From Novosphingobium sp. (GTDB taxonomy: Bacteria; Pseudomonadota; Alphaproteobacteria; Sphingomonadales; Sphingomonadaceae), in NCBI RefSeq assembly GCF_019748365.1, contig NZ_JAIEPN010000166.1, forward strand, positions 1 through 39,456: a stretch of 39,456 nt of DNA, read 5' to 3'. The stretch's first letter is position 1, and the number at the start of each line of letters is the position of its first letter. This document shows positions 17,523 to 26,176 of the stretch, in pieces. A program made the position numbers and the translations under genes. The notes beneath the pieces are model-generated. The model worked only from the letters and a program-made list of their open reading frames with translations, was not told where the DNA came from and did not search any database.

Positions 17523-20177
17523 ATGAATGCTTGCAACTTGCCCCTGACCGCGCGTGGTGGGACCAGCCAGAGTCATCTGGCCGCCACGCTTGCGGCGCTC
17601 GCGGCAACGACCTGCCTCGCCGGCATGCCCGTGATTGCCTCCGCGCAGACGGTACCGGCGCCCGCTGCTCCGGCAACCCCGGCTGCGGCACCTGCACCTG
17701 CGCCCGCTCCGGTTGAACTCGTCCGCTCGATCACCATTTCGGGTGCCCAGCGCCTCGAAACCGATACGATCCGCTCGTACATCCGCCTCAAGGAAGGCGA
17801 CAGGTACACGCAGGCCGCCGCCGACCAGGTTCTCAAGGATCTCTACGCCACCGAGCTTTTTGCCGACGTCCAGGTGCGTGACAATGCCGGCGACGTGGTG
17901 ATCGAGCTCAAGGAAAACCCGGTCGTCAACCGCATCATCCTCGAAGGCAACAAGCGCCTGAAAGAGGACAAGATCCTGCCCGAGATCAAGCTTTCGGCGC
18001 GCCAGATCTTCACCCGTTCCAAAGTGCGCGCCGACGTCGCCCGCATCATCGAGCTCTACAAGCGTCAGGGCCGTTTCGCCGCCTCGATCGAGCCCAAGAT
18101 GGTCATGCTCGATCAGAACCGCGTCGATATCGTGTTCGAGATCAGCGAGGGCCCGAAGTCGCGCGTTCGCCAGATCAACATCATCGGCAACACGAAGTTC
18201 TCCGCCAGCCAGCTGCGCGGCGAGATGGTGACCAAGCAGGCGCGCGTGTTCCGCGTGTTCTCCAGCGGCACCAGCTACGATCCCGATCGCCTTGCCTTCG
18301 ACCAGCAGAAGCTGCGCCAGTTCTATCTGACCAACGGTTACGCCGATTTTCGCGTCGTCTCGGCGGTCGCGGAACTGACGCCGGACAAGCGCGATTTCAT
18401 CATCACCTACGTGGTCGAGGAAGGGCAGCGCTACCATTTCGGCGACGTAAAGGTCGATAGCCAGCTGCGCGATTTCGATGGCGATGCGCTCGCCAAGCGC
18501 CTGCCGCTCAAGCCCCAGCAGTGGTACAACGCCAAGCTCGTCGAGGACACCGTCGACAGCCTGACCGAGACGGCAGGCAGCTTCGGCTATGCTTTCGCCG
18601 ACGTGCGGCCGGACTTCAATCGCAACAAGGACGACCTGACGATGTCGGTCACCTTCCGCATTGCGGAAGCGCCGCGCGTCTACGTCGAGCGGGTCGACGT
18701 CAACGGCAACACGCTGACGCAGGACAAGGTCGTGCGCCGCGAGTTCCGCGTCGCCGAAGGCGATGCGTTCAACTCGTTCCAGATCAAGCGCTCGTCGAAC
18801 CGCGTCAAGTCGCTCGGCTACTTCCAGGAGAAGTTCGAGGTCGAGCAGAAGCCCGGTTCCGCGCAAGACCGCATCATTCTGGAGGCCAACGTCGAGGAAA
18901 AGCCCACCGGGCAGCTCCAGCTTTCGGCCGGTTTCTCCAGTCTCGAGAGCTTCATCTTCCAGGCCTCGGTCCAGCAGAACAACTTCCGCGGCCGCGGTCA
19001 GACGATCGGCCTTTCGGGCGATATCTCGCGGTTCTCGCGCAGCGTCCAGGTGAGCTTTACCGAGCCCTATCTCTTCGATCGCAACGTATCGCTTGGTGTT
19101 GATATCTATCGCCGCGATTTCAACAGCTTCAACTTCTTCAACGCCAACCGCAACACCACCTACAAGCAGTCGACCACCGGCTTCCAGGTCCGCGCCGGTC
19201 TGCCGCTGACCGAGTACATGTCGCTGATCGGGCGCTACACGCTCAATCTCGAAAACGTGACACTCGACCGCGATACCTATTACCTGCCCGATGCCAACGG
19301 CAACCTGCAGTGCTCGATCTTCCTCGCAGGTCGCTACCTGTGCGACGCGATCGGCAAGCGCACCAGTTCGATCATCGGTGCCAGCATCGTCTACGATGCG
19401 CTGGACAATCGCCTGCGCCCGACGAGCGGCTCGCAGTTCGTGCTCGGCGTCGATGTCGCGGGTCTTGGCGGTTCGGTGCGCTATGCCCGTATCAACGCCA
19501 ATGCCTCGCGCTTCTTTTCGCTGGGCAAGGGTTTCGTGTTCTCGCTGCGCGGGGAGGGCGGGGCGATCAAGGCGCTTGGCAACCGGACGAACGATCCCAC
19601 GATCGACAACGTGCGCCTGACGGACCGCTTCTTTCTCGGCCAGCCGCAGCTGCGCGGTTTCGACATTCGCGGCGTCGGTCCGCGCGTGCTGCGCCAGTTT
19701 TTCAGCGGCTTCGATCCGCGTGATGGCAGCGGCGGCACGATCAGCAATGATCGCAATCAGTGGGTCGATGACGCGCTTGGCGGCAAGATCTACTATCTCG
19801 GCCATGCCGAGCTCGAGATTCCGCTCGGCTCGGGCGCGCGTGAGCTTGGCCTCAGGCCCTCTATCTTCGTCGATGCGGGTGCGGTGTTCAGCGTTGCCCG
19901 GCCTGCTGTGTCCGGCACGACTTTGTTGTATCAGGACAACGTGACGGGCCGGCTCACCACCGCTCCCACCGATTCCACCGGCAGGGCCAACAACATAGCC
20001 CAGAAATTCAACGAGATCTTTGCCGGGGACAGTCCGAAGCCCCGCATTTCGATTGGCTTCGGCGTCAACTGGAACTCGCCGTTCGGTCCCTTCCGGATCG
20101 ACGTGGCGAAGGTCCTCAGCAAAGTCGACGGCGATGACCCCCAGACAGTCAACTTCAACGTAGGAACCCAGTTCTGA
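17523..20177 (+). CDS. bamA: Outer membrane protein assembly factor BamA
   Basis: The protein is the central barrel of the Bam complex, inserting beta-barrel proteins into the outer membrane. From the ATG at 17523 it has 884 residues: a signal peptide cut after ASA near residue 42, a Pro/Ala linker, POTRA domains from about 64 to 460, then an Omp85 barrel. The conserved L6 motif RGFDIRGVGPR lies near residue 711. The C-terminus ends NFNVGTQF, with the terminal Phe expected of barrels. The frame is open farther upstream, but only this start gives a plausible signal peptide. The stop shares one base with the ompH start. Confidence 0.97.
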   Translation: MNACNLPLTARGGTSQSHLAATLAALAATTCLAGMPVIASAQTVPAPAAPATPAAAPAPAPAPVELVRSITISGAQRLETDTIRSYIRLKEGDRYTQAAADQVLKDLYATELFADVQVRDNAGDVVIELKENPVVNRIILEGNKRLKEDKILPEIKLSARQIFTRSKVRADVARIIELYKRQGRFAASIEPKMVMLDQNRVDIVFEISEGPKSRVRQINIIGNTKFSASQLRGEMVTKQARVFRVFSSGTSYDPDRLAFDQQKLRQFYLTNGYADFRVVSAVAELTPDKRDFIITYVVEEGQRYHFGDVKVDSQLRDFDGDALAKRLPLKPQQWYNAKLVEDTVDSLTETAGSFGYAFADVRPDFNRNKDDLTMSVTFRIAEAPRVYVERVDVNGNTLTQDKVVRREFRVAEGDAFNSFQIKRSSNRVKSLGYFQEKFEVEQKPGSAQDRIILEANVEEKPTGQLQLSAGFSSLESFIFQASVQQNNFRGRGQTIGLSGDISRFSRSVQVSFTEPYLFDRNVSLGVDIYRRDFNSFNFFNANRNTTYKQSTTGFQVRAGLPLTEYMSLIGRYTLNLENVTLDRDTYYLPDANGNLQCSIFLAGRYLCDAIGKRTSSIIGASIVYDALDNRLRPTSGSQFVLGVDVAGLGGSVRYARINANASRFFSLGKGFVFSLRGEGGAIKALGNRTNDPTIDNVRLTDRFFLGQPQLRGFDIRGVGPRVLRQFFSGFDPRDGSGGTISNDRNQWVDDALGGKIYYLGHAELEIPLGSGARELGLRPSIFVDAGAVFSVARPAVSGTTLLYQDNVTGRLTTAPTDSTGRANNIAQKFNEIFAGDSPKPRISIGFGVNWNSPFGPFRIDVAKVLSKVDGDDPQTVNFNVGTQF

Positions 20178-20899
20178 TGCAAAACCGTACTATCGCGGCG
20201 CCGATCGCCGCAGTGGCCGCCGCCATCGCGCTTGGCGCGGCGCCTCATGCCATGGCGCAGGCTGCGGCCGCTCCGGCGGCAAGCACCCCCGGTGGCATCG
20301 TCGCCCCCGGCATCGCCTATGCCAACGCCCAGGCTGTGGTCGGCGCTTCGGCGGCCTACAAGACCGCGATGGTCCAGCTGCCCGTGACCTACAAGGCGCA
20401 GATCGATGCGGTGAACACCCGCCGCAACCAGATCACCGCGCAGCTCAAGCCGCTCTATGACAAGTTCGAGGCGGACCAGAAGGCTGCGAAGCCCGATCAG
20501 GCGGCGCTCCGCACGCAGGCCGCGCAGATCCAGCAGATCGAGCAGGCCGCCGAGCGCGAGATCCAGCAGATGGCCGAGCCGCTGAACGTGGCCCAGCAGT
20601 ACATCATCGAGCAGATCAGCGACAAGCTCACCGCCGCCACGCAGGCTGCGATGACCAAGCGCAAGATCACGCTCGTGCTCGATTCGCAGAGCGTGCTGAA
20701 GGCCGATGCGGTCTACAACCTCAATCAGGATATCCTGACCGAGCTCAACACGCTGATCCCCAGCGTGCAGCTCGTGCCGCCTGCCGGCTGGCTGCCGCGC
20801 GCGCAGCGTGAAGCTGCGGCGCAGCAGGCTGCGGCGCAGGGCGCTGCTCCGGCTGCTGCTCCCGCCGCGCCTGCGGGCAAGGCCCCCGAAGGCCGCTGA
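20177..20899 (+). CDS. OmpH/Skp family periplasmic chaperone
   Basis: The protein probably binds unfolded outer-membrane proteins in the periplasm on their way to BamA. The 240-residue sequence has a signal peptide (cut after AMA near residue 24), an N-terminal beta segment ([18 protein letters not shown]) and a long charged Gln/Ala/Lys coiled coil (about 70-160). [17 protein letters not shown] is the OmpH-like C-terminal strand. A long Ala/Pro-rich tail is unusual compared with E. coli Skp. The ATG overlaps the bamA stop by one base, so the two are coupled. Confidence 0.88.
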   Translation: MQNRTIAAPIAAVAAAIALGAAPHAMAQAAAAPAASTPGGIVAPGIAYANAQAVVGASAAYKTAMVQLPVTYKAQIDAVNTRRNQITAQLKPLYDKFEADQKAAKPDQAALRTQAAQIQQIEQAAEREIQQMAEPLNVAQQYIIEQISDKLTAATQAAMTKRKITLVLDSQSVLKADAVYNLNQDILTELNTLIPSVQLVPPAGWLPRAQREAAAQQAAAQGAAPAAAPAAPAGKAPEGR

Positions 20900-20910
20900 G
20901 GCAAGCGGGA

Positions 20911-21387
20911 ATGAGCGAGATTTCCGGAGAAGCCGGCGTTTCGGCGCCGCTCAGCCTGGACATCCGGGGGGTGATGGCGGCGCTGCCGCACCGCTATCCC
21001 CTCCTGCTCGTCGACCGCGTGGCCGAACTGGTGGTGGGGGAGCGCATCCACGCCATCAAGGCAGTCTCGATGAACGAGCAGTTCTTCCAGGGGCACTTCC
21101 CGGGCCGCCCGATCATGCCCGGCGTGCTCCAGATCGAGGCGCTGGCGCAGGCCGCCGGCGTGCTCGCGGTGGAGACGCTCGGCCTCGCCGGCACGGGCAA
21201 GCTCGTCTATTTCATGGCGATCGAGGAAGCCAAGTTCCGCACGCCGGTGGAGCCGGGCTGCCTGCTCGATCTCCACGTAGAATTCACCCAGAAACGCGCC
21301 CGCGTCTGCAAGTTTGCCGCCAAGGCAATGCTGGGCGAGAAGATCGCGACCGAATGCAGCTTCACCGCGATGATCGCGGATAGCTGA
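20911..21387 (+). CDS. fabZ: 3-hydroxyacyl-ACP dehydratase FabZ
   Basis: The protein dehydrates 3-hydroxyacyl-ACP in fatty acid elongation. The 158-residue hot-dog protein has [13 protein letters not shown], the catalytic His in [19 protein letters not shown] and the Glu within that last segment. In most Gram-negatives lpxD would lie between the ompH and fabZ genes; here the gap is 11 bases, so lpxD is absent. lpxA and lpxB do not follow either. Confidence 0.97.
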   Translation: MSEISGEAGVSAPLSLDIRGVMAALPHRYPLLLVDRVAELVVGERIHAIKAVSMNEQFFQGHFPGRPIMPGVLQIEALAQAAGVLAVETLGLAGTGKLVYFMAIEEAKFRTPVEPGCLLDLHVEFTQKRARVCKFAAKAMLGEKIATECSFTAMIADS

Positions 21388-21482
21388 ACGGTTGCCTTTT
21401 GCGGCCAAACCGCTTAAGGGCGCGCCTTTCCGAGATTCCCAGAGGCCGGTCGGAACCGGCTTCGCCTAGTGGAGCGAGACCC

Positions 21483-21707
21483 ATGAAAGCCAATACCCAC
21501 CCCGATTACCACATGATCAAGGTGCAGATGACCGACGGCACCGTGTTCGAGACCCGCTCGACCTGGGGCAAGGAAGGCAACACCATGGCGCTCGAAATCG
21601 ATCCGCTGTCGCACCCGGCGTGGACCGGCGGCACCCGCCAGCTCGATCAGGGTGGCCGCGTTGCCCAGTTCAACAAGCGCTTCGGCGGTCTCACGCTCAA
21701 GAAGTGA
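21483..21707 (+). CDS. rpmE: 50S ribosomal protein L31, zinc-free form
   Basis: A 74-residue large-subunit protein. The start at 21483 follows GGAGCGAGACCC. Family features are [41 protein letters not shown] and the C-terminal [11 protein letters not shown]. No cysteine is present, so this is the C-minus form that cannot bind the structural zinc. A strong terminator follows. Confidence 0.95.
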   Translation: MKANTHPDYHMIKVQMTDGTVFETRSTWGKEGNTMALEIDPLSHPAWTGGTRQLDQGGRVAQFNKRFGGLTLKK

Positions 21708-21733
21708 GCGCTGGTTTCGGATCAGCACGGGAG

Positions 21734-21756
21734 GGGCGGCTTCGGTCGCCCTTTTT
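21734..21756 (+). terminator. Rho-independent terminator after rpmE
   Basis: The stem 21734-21740 with 21745-21751 (7 pairs, one G-U) has a TTCG tetraloop and runs directly into TTTTT (21752-21756). It is a textbook intrinsic terminator and ends the rpmE transcript. Confidence 0.9.
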
Positions 21757-21815
21757 CGTGAAACGGACCTGTTCCGCCTCTTGCCATGGCGGCGCGGCGG
21801 ATTGAAAGAGCGCGC

Positions 21816-22268
21816 ATGGCAATCCTGACCAACGCACTGGACAACCTGCTCGGCTACCAGATGCGCCGCGCCACTGCGGTGCTCATGGCCGATTTCGTCC
21901 GCACGCTGTCCGATTTCGATATGCGCCCGGCGGAGATCACCACGCTGCTCGTCATTGCCGAAAACCCCGATTGCTCGCAAAGCGAAGTGGGTGAGGCGAT
22001 CGCGATCAAGCGCGCCAACATGGTGCCGATCATTGCGCGCCTGATCGAGCGCGGCCTCGTGGCCCGCACCCGCGTCGATGGGCGCAGCCTTGCCCTCAGG
22101 GTGACCGACAAGGGCGCCGCGCAGGCGGCGGAAGCCTGGCGCCGCATTGCCGAGCACGAGGCCCGGTTCCGCGACCGGCTGTCCCGTGAAGACCTTGCAA
22201 CCGTGCTCTCCGCGCTTCCCGTTCTGCGTTCGGCAGTGGAAGAGGGCGGCTCCGGCGACGGGCAATAG
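21816..22268 (+). CDS. MarR family transcriptional regulator
   Basis: A 150-residue winged-helix regulator. GAAAGAG seven bases upstream favours the ATG at 21816; an ATG at 21786 would add ten residues. The DNA-binding region reads MRPAEITTLLVIAENPDCSQ, then GEAIAIKRANMVPIIARLIE (recognition helix) and the wing VDGRSLALRVTDKG. A C-terminal helix for dimerisation follows. It lies 197 bases upstream of the TonB receptor gene in the same direction, so it may regulate that gene. MarR proteins often bind small aromatic ligands; the ligand here cannot be read from sequence. Confidence 0.92.
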   Translation: MAILTNALDNLLGYQMRRATAVLMADFVRTLSDFDMRPAEITTLLVIAENPDCSQSEVGEAIAIKRANMVPIIARLIERGLVARTRVDGRSLALRVTDKGAAQAAEAWRRIAEHEARFRDRLSREDLATVLSALPVLRSAVEEGGSGDGQ

Positions 22269-22340
22269 AAAATTACATCCGATGTGCGACTAACCATCGG
22301 TACTGTAACCTGAAAGCACAGGTAGCGGAGAATCTGCGCA

Positions 22341-22459
22341 CTCCTCTCATTTTTGTCGGTTTGTGGCGCTTTGGGCTGCTGCCACACCTCTCCCTGAAGC
22401 TGGGACTACGCACCGCAGAACCAAACTGCGGGCCCCGGCCGTCCATTGGATGAGAGGAG
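22341..22459 (+). promoter_or_regulatory. Structured leader with sequestered ribosome site, TonB receptor
   Basis: A 10-bp inverted repeat pairs CTCCTCTCAT (22341-22350) with ATGAGAGGAG (22450-22459). The right arm is the Shine-Dalgarno of the receptor gene, whose ATG is at 22466. Inside lie helices TGTGGC/GCCACA (22362-22367 with 22381-22386), TCCC/GGGA (22391-22394 with 22402-22405) and CCGCAG/CTGCGG (22413-22418 with 22426-22431). The result is a multi-branch fold closed by the helix that hides the ribosome site. It does not match a riboswitch class I know. It assumes transcription starts upstream of 22341. Confidence 0.45.
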
Positions 22460-22465
22460 AATGGC

Positions 22466-24877
22466 ATGCGGTATACGCGCGTTCTTGGCTGGTCGTCGCT
22501 TGCGGCGGTCGCTGTTTCCCTGGCAGTGCCTGCCCATGCGGCAGATGCAGCCGAAGCTGCTGCGGAGGGTGGCAGCGGGGTTGAGGCAACCGGCAAGGAT
22601 GTCATCATCGTGACCGCCACGCGTCAGGCGGCGGACAAGCAGAAAGTCGGCGTCGCGCTTACTGCGATCACGGCGGAAGACATCGCGCTGCTCGCGCCGC
22701 GCTCGCTGCTTGATATTCAGGGCACCGCCCCCAACGTGTTCATCGGTAGCGGCACCGCCGCACCGGGGCAGAGCGCCATCTTCATCCGCGGTCAGGGCTA
22801 TGCCGATGTGGAAAAGACCCAGAGCCCGCCGGTCGGCGTGATCCAGGACGGCGTGTTCTTCGGCAACAACACCGGCCAGTTGCTCGATATGTTCAACGTC
22901 TGCTCGGTCGAAGTCGACCGCGGGCCGCAGGGCATTTTCTACGGCAAGAACACCACCGCCGGCCTCATCAACCTCACCCGCTGCGCGCCCACGCGCAAGC
23001 TCGGCGCCAGCTTTGAACTGGGCTATGGCTCGTTCAACGAGTTCTATGGCCGCGGCGTGCTCAATGCGCCGCTGGGTGACAAGGGCGGCATCGCCTTCTC
23101 GGGCCAGTATCGCCGGATCGACGGTATTCTCAACAACGTCTTCACCAACCGCCGCGCCGGTGGTTCGGAATACCGCGCCTTCAACCTCAAGGTGAACTAC
23201 GATCTCGCCAGCTGGCTGAATGCGGACCTCAGCCTCGATCACATCCACCAGGAAGGTGGCGGCACCCCGGTCCAGTTCGGCAACAAGCTGAGCGCCGCGA
23301 TCCTCTCCGGCGGCAACCCCTCAGCGATCTGGCCCAACTACAACCCCGAAACCGGCAGCCCCGACGGCCTCAAGCCGCGCGAGATCGGCAACAACCTCAA
23401 TGCTGACCGGGACCGCCTGAACACCAACATGGCGAGCCTCATCCTCAAGGCAAAGACGCCGATCGGTGAGCTCGTCTCGCAGACCTCGTACATGTCGTCG
23501 GGCGACACGGTAAATCAGGACTTCGACGGCACCTGCCGGGGTGCTGCGGGCTGCACCAGCGTCGGCAACCCGCTGCTGGCAGCCACAGGCAGCCAGCTGC
23601 TGACCAACCGTGACCAGACCTACAAGCAGTTCACCCAGGAACTTCGTCTGCAGGGCAAGGCGGGGGATGGCCTCGTCGATTACATCGTGGGTGCGTACTA
23701 CTACAACCACAAGATCACGCTGCACCAGAACACCAACGCGGTGATCGACCAGTTCTCGGCCGAAAAGGATCACAGCTGGTCGTTCTTCGGGAATGTGGAT
23801 ATCAATCCCACCCCGACGCTCAAGATCTCGGGCGGTGTGCGCAACATCTTCGAGGCCAAGCGCTTCGACACGCGCTATACGCTCACCCTGCCTGCGCCGG
23901 TCGGCACGATTCCCATCGTGGGGCCGATCAATGATCGCCGCAGCTGGCAGAGGCTGATCACCCGCTTCAACATCCAGTGGCAGGCCACGCCCGACGTGCT
24001 GCTTTATGCGAACCGGTCCGAAGGTTTCCGTTCGGGCGGCTTCTCGATCCGTGGCACCTTGTCCGAACAGCAGGTAGGCCAGACCAACTGCGGCCCGGCC
24101 CCCTCGGGCGGTGGAGGCAGCCTTGTGGCGGCCGCCGCGCTCGATTGCTCGGGCAACAACTTCCTCTCGTTCCTGCCGGAAACCAACACGACCTATGAAG
24201 CCGGATTCAAGACCCGCTTCTTCAATCGTGCGGTCACCTTCAACGTCGCTGGCTTCATCAACGACATCAAGGACTTCCAGCAGTCGCAAGTCGTGGTGAC
24301 GCCGAACTATGGCCCCGGCACGAACACCTATGTGGTCAGCTTCCCCAAGGTCCAGATCAAGGGTCTCGAGTTCGAGCTTGATCTCGATGCCGGCAAGCTG
24401 AGCGATCCGCTGAAGGGCCTCTCGCTCTCCGGCACGCTGGGCATTCAGGATGCCAACGTGAAGGACGGCCGGGTCAACGGCCAGACCTCCTCGATTGGCC
24501 CCGGTGCTCAGGCGGGCGCCCCCGGCACCACCGCCGATTTCACCGGCGTGCTGCTCCAGCGCGTGCCTGAGACAAGCTACACCATCCGCGGCAGCTATGT
24601 CCGCGATCTGTCTGACGACGCAAAGGTCTCGTTCACGGTCGGCTACTCGTGGCTGAACAGCTTCTCGCTCGGCACGTTCGGCACGCTGAACGACATCCAG
24701 CCGAGCTACGGCCTGCTCGATGCCTCGGCGACGCTCAACTACAAGGGCTACTTCCTGCGCGTGGCGGGCAAGAACCTGACCGATGTGGCCTACCGTACGC
24801 AGTCGCTGCCCACCGTGTTCTTCCAGGGCTGGGCGGCCCCGGCGACGGTCACCGTCTCGATCGGCGCGAAGTTCTGA
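22466..24877 (+). CDS. TonB-dependent outer membrane receptor
   Basis: An 803-residue active transporter of the outer membrane. It has a signal peptide cut after AHA near residue 25, a TonB-box-like VIIVTATRQ near residue 47, a plug domain (SAIFIRGQGYADVEK, VGVIQDGVFFG, VEVDRGPQGIFYGKNTTAG) and a 22-stranded-type barrel ending VTVSIGAKF with terminal Phe. A Cys pair flanks the end of the plug (FNVCSV, LTRCAP). The style matches the large sphingomonad receptor families often tied to aromatic or plant-derived substrates; the substrate is unknown. The upstream MarR gene and structured leader suggest regulated expression. Confidence 0.93.
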   Translation: MRYTRVLGWSSLAAVAVSLAVPAHAADAAEAAAEGGSGVEATGKDVIIVTATRQAADKQKVGVALTAITAEDIALLAPRSLLDIQGTAPNVFIGSGTAAPGQSAIFIRGQGYADVEKTQSPPVGVIQDGVFFGNNTGQLLDMFNVCSVEVDRGPQGIFYGKNTTAGLINLTRCAPTRKLGASFELGYGSFNEFYGRGVLNAPLGDKGGIAFSGQYRRIDGILNNVFTNRRAGGSEYRAFNLKVNYDLASWLNADLSLDHIHQEGGGTPVQFGNKLSAAILSGGNPSAIWPNYNPETGSPDGLKPREIGNNLNADRDRLNTNMASLILKAKTPIGELVSQTSYMSSGDTVNQDFDGTCRGAAGCTSVGNPLLAATGSQLLTNRDQTYKQFTQELRLQGKAGDGLVDYIVGAYYYNHKITLHQNTNAVIDQFSAEKDHSWSFFGNVDINPTPTLKISGGVRNIFEAKRFDTRYTLTLPAPVGTIPIVGPINDRRSWQRLITRFNIQWQATPDVLLYANRSEGFRSGGFSIRGTLSEQQVGQTNCGPAPSGGGGSLVAAAALDCSGNNFLSFLPETNTTYEAGFKTRFFNRAVTFNVAGFINDIKDFQQSQVVVTPNYGPGTNTYVVSFPKVQIKGLEFELDLDAGKLSDPLKGLSLSGTLGIQDANVKDGRVNGQTSSIGPGAQAGAPGTTADFTGVLLQRVPETSYTIRGSYVRDLSDDAKVSFTVGYSWLNSFSLGTFGTLNDIQPSYGLLDASATLNYKGYFLRVAGKNLTDVAYRTQSLPTVFFQGWAAPATVTVSIGAKF

Positions 24878-24900
24878 TCGCGGCGCTGCTCTGAACAGGA

Positions 24901-24933
24901 AACCCCGGCGGATGGCCTCCGCCGGGGTTTTTT
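24901..24933 (+). terminator. Rho-independent terminator after TonB receptor
   Basis: AACCCCGGCGGA (24901-24912) pairs with the complementary arm beginning at 24918 across a 5-base loop, and a T6 run ends at 24933. It is a strong intrinsic terminator isolating the receptor gene from tRNA-His. Confidence 0.93.
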
Positions 24934-25071
24934 GATTGGGACTGCCGCTCCACGCTGCGCCCGCGATGACAAGGGGCAGGCATCCCCGCAAGATTCCGCT
25001 TCCCAAATCGCGCTCATTCTGCAAAAGCGCGCCTCCGCAGTGTCGATGCGTCGGCGCAGCGCTTTCGTGTG

Positions 25072-25148
25072 GCGATCGTAGCTCAGTTGGTTAGAGCGCC
25101 GGTTTGTGGTACCGGAGGTCGTGGGTTCGAACCCCATCGATCGCCCCA
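25072..25148 (+). tRNA. tRNA-His (anticodon GTG)
   Basis: The acceptor stem GCGATCG (25072-25078) pairs with CGATCGC (25138-25144). The D-arm AGCTCAGTTGGTTAGAGC, the anticodon stem CCGGT/ACCGG with loop TTGTGGT (GTG at 25106-25108) and the T-loop GGTTCGAACCC are all intact. C73 (25145) and an encoded CCA (25146-25148) complete it. G at 25071 can serve as the histidine-specific G-1 opposite C73. Confidence 0.97.
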
Positions 25149-25296
25149 TTTTCTCCCCAGCGTGACGCGGTTGCAGCCCCTGTACTTAGGTTCAGGCGCG
25201 CTAAGCTCTTGCTCCCTCTGCGGGCAGGTGGCAGAGGAAGAGGTGCGCGGACAGGTTCGACTGTACCGCCAGCTTTACGGACGTTGCTGCCTCCCC

Positions 25297-26025
25297 ATGC
25301 ACGGCTTTGCCAATCCTGCCCGTTTCCTGCGCATGGCGCGCTGGCTGATGCCGTTGATGCTGGTGCCGGGGCTGCTCCTTGCCTTCGGTGCGCTGGCCTG
25401 GGGCCTGTTCATGGTCCCGCCCGATCGGCTCATGGGCCAGACGGTGCGCATCCTCTTCATCCACGTGCCTTCGGCGTGGCTCGGCATGGCCGGCTGGTCG
25501 ACCATCGCGATCGCGAGCCTCGTCGAACTCGTCTGGCGCCATCCACTGGCGGGCATCGCGGCGCGCGCGGCAGCGGTCCCGGGGGCGGCGTTCACCGCGA
25601 TCTGTCTTGCCACTGGCTCGATCTGGGCACGACCCACGTGGGGCACTTGGTGGGTCTGGGATGGCCGCCTCACCAGCTTCCTGATCCTGCTCTTCCTCTA
25701 TTTCGGCTATATCGCGCTGGCAGGCGCGGCGCAGCGCGATGCCGCCGCGGGCGAGGGGGCGAGCCGGGTGACCGCGATCTTCGGCCTTGTCGGCGCGGTC
25801 AACATCCCCATCATCAACCGTTCGGTGGTGTGGTGGAACAGCCTGCACCAGCCGCCTTCGATCACCGCGGGCAAGTCGTCGATCGATGCCACGTTCCTGA
25901 TCCCGCTCCTCATCGCGGCGATCGGGTTTACCCTCATCTTCGGCGGTGTGGTGCTGGCGCGCATGCGCATGCTGCTCGCCGATATCCAGACCGAGGCGCG
26001 CCTGCGCCGCAAGGCGCTTGGCTAA
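25297..26025 (+). CDS. ccmC: Haem exporter/handling protein CcmC
   Basis: An inner-membrane protein that presents haem to CcmE in cytochrome c maturation (System I). The 242-residue, six-helix protein has the Trp-rich haem motif WGTWWVWDGRLTS near residue 115 and two conserved His, one in FIHVPSAWLG (near 55) and one in SLHQPPS (near 185). The frame is open back through the tRNA, but MHGFANPARFLRMARWLMP at 25297 is the natural start. ccmA and ccmB, which normally precede it, are absent here. Confidence 0.95.
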   Translation: MHGFANPARFLRMARWLMPLMLVPGLLLAFGALAWGLFMVPPDRLMGQTVRILFIHVPSAWLGMAGWSTIAIASLVELVWRHPLAGIAARAAAVPGAAFTAICLATGSIWARPTWGTWWVWDGRLTSFLILLFLYFGYIALAGAAQRDAAAGEGASRVTAIFGLVGAVNIPIINRSVVWWNSLHQPPSITAGKSSIDATFLIPLLIAAIGFTLIFGGVVLARMRMLLADIQTEARLRRKALG

Positions 26026-26035
26026 GCGACGCACA

Positions 26036-26176
26036 ATGCACGAAAAGCTTGATCAATGGCAATTCGTGATGGCGGCGCTCGCCATCGGGGTCATCGGCAC
26101 ACTTGTCCTTGTGGGCTGGACCCTTTGGGCCATGAAGCGCGCCGAAGCGCGCCGGGATAAGGCTCGCGGCAAATGA
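26036..26176 (+). CDS. ccmD: Haem exporter protein CcmD
   Basis: A 46-residue single-pass membrane protein that stabilises the CcmC-CcmE-haem complex. It starts MHEKLDQWQFVMAALAIG, with one membrane helix (FVMAALAIGVIGTLVLVGW) and a basic cytoplasmic tail (KRAEARRDKARGK), the typical CcmD layout. It lies 10 bases after ccmC, and its stop overlaps the ccmE start (ATGA). Confidence 0.9.
   Translation: MHEKLDQWQFVMAALAIGVIGTLVLVGWTLWAMKRAEARRDKARGK

Noticed and set aside
17244..19805. An 853-codon open frame antisense to bamA
   Set aside because: It lies opposite a clear Omp85 protein and its composition is that of a reverse-strand shadow; the same applies to long frames opposite kup (30498-32594) and tsf/pyrH (11133-13109).
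24935..25070. Insertion-sequence or repeat remnant before tRNA-His
   Set aside because: GCGATGACAAGGGG and nearby GC-rich bits resemble dispersed repeats, but no paired arms or second copy could be shown in this window.
25069..25296. N-terminal extension of ccmC reading through tRNA-His
   Set aside because: The frame happens to be open across the tRNA, but the CcmC family start is at 25297 and the upstream translation has no family features.
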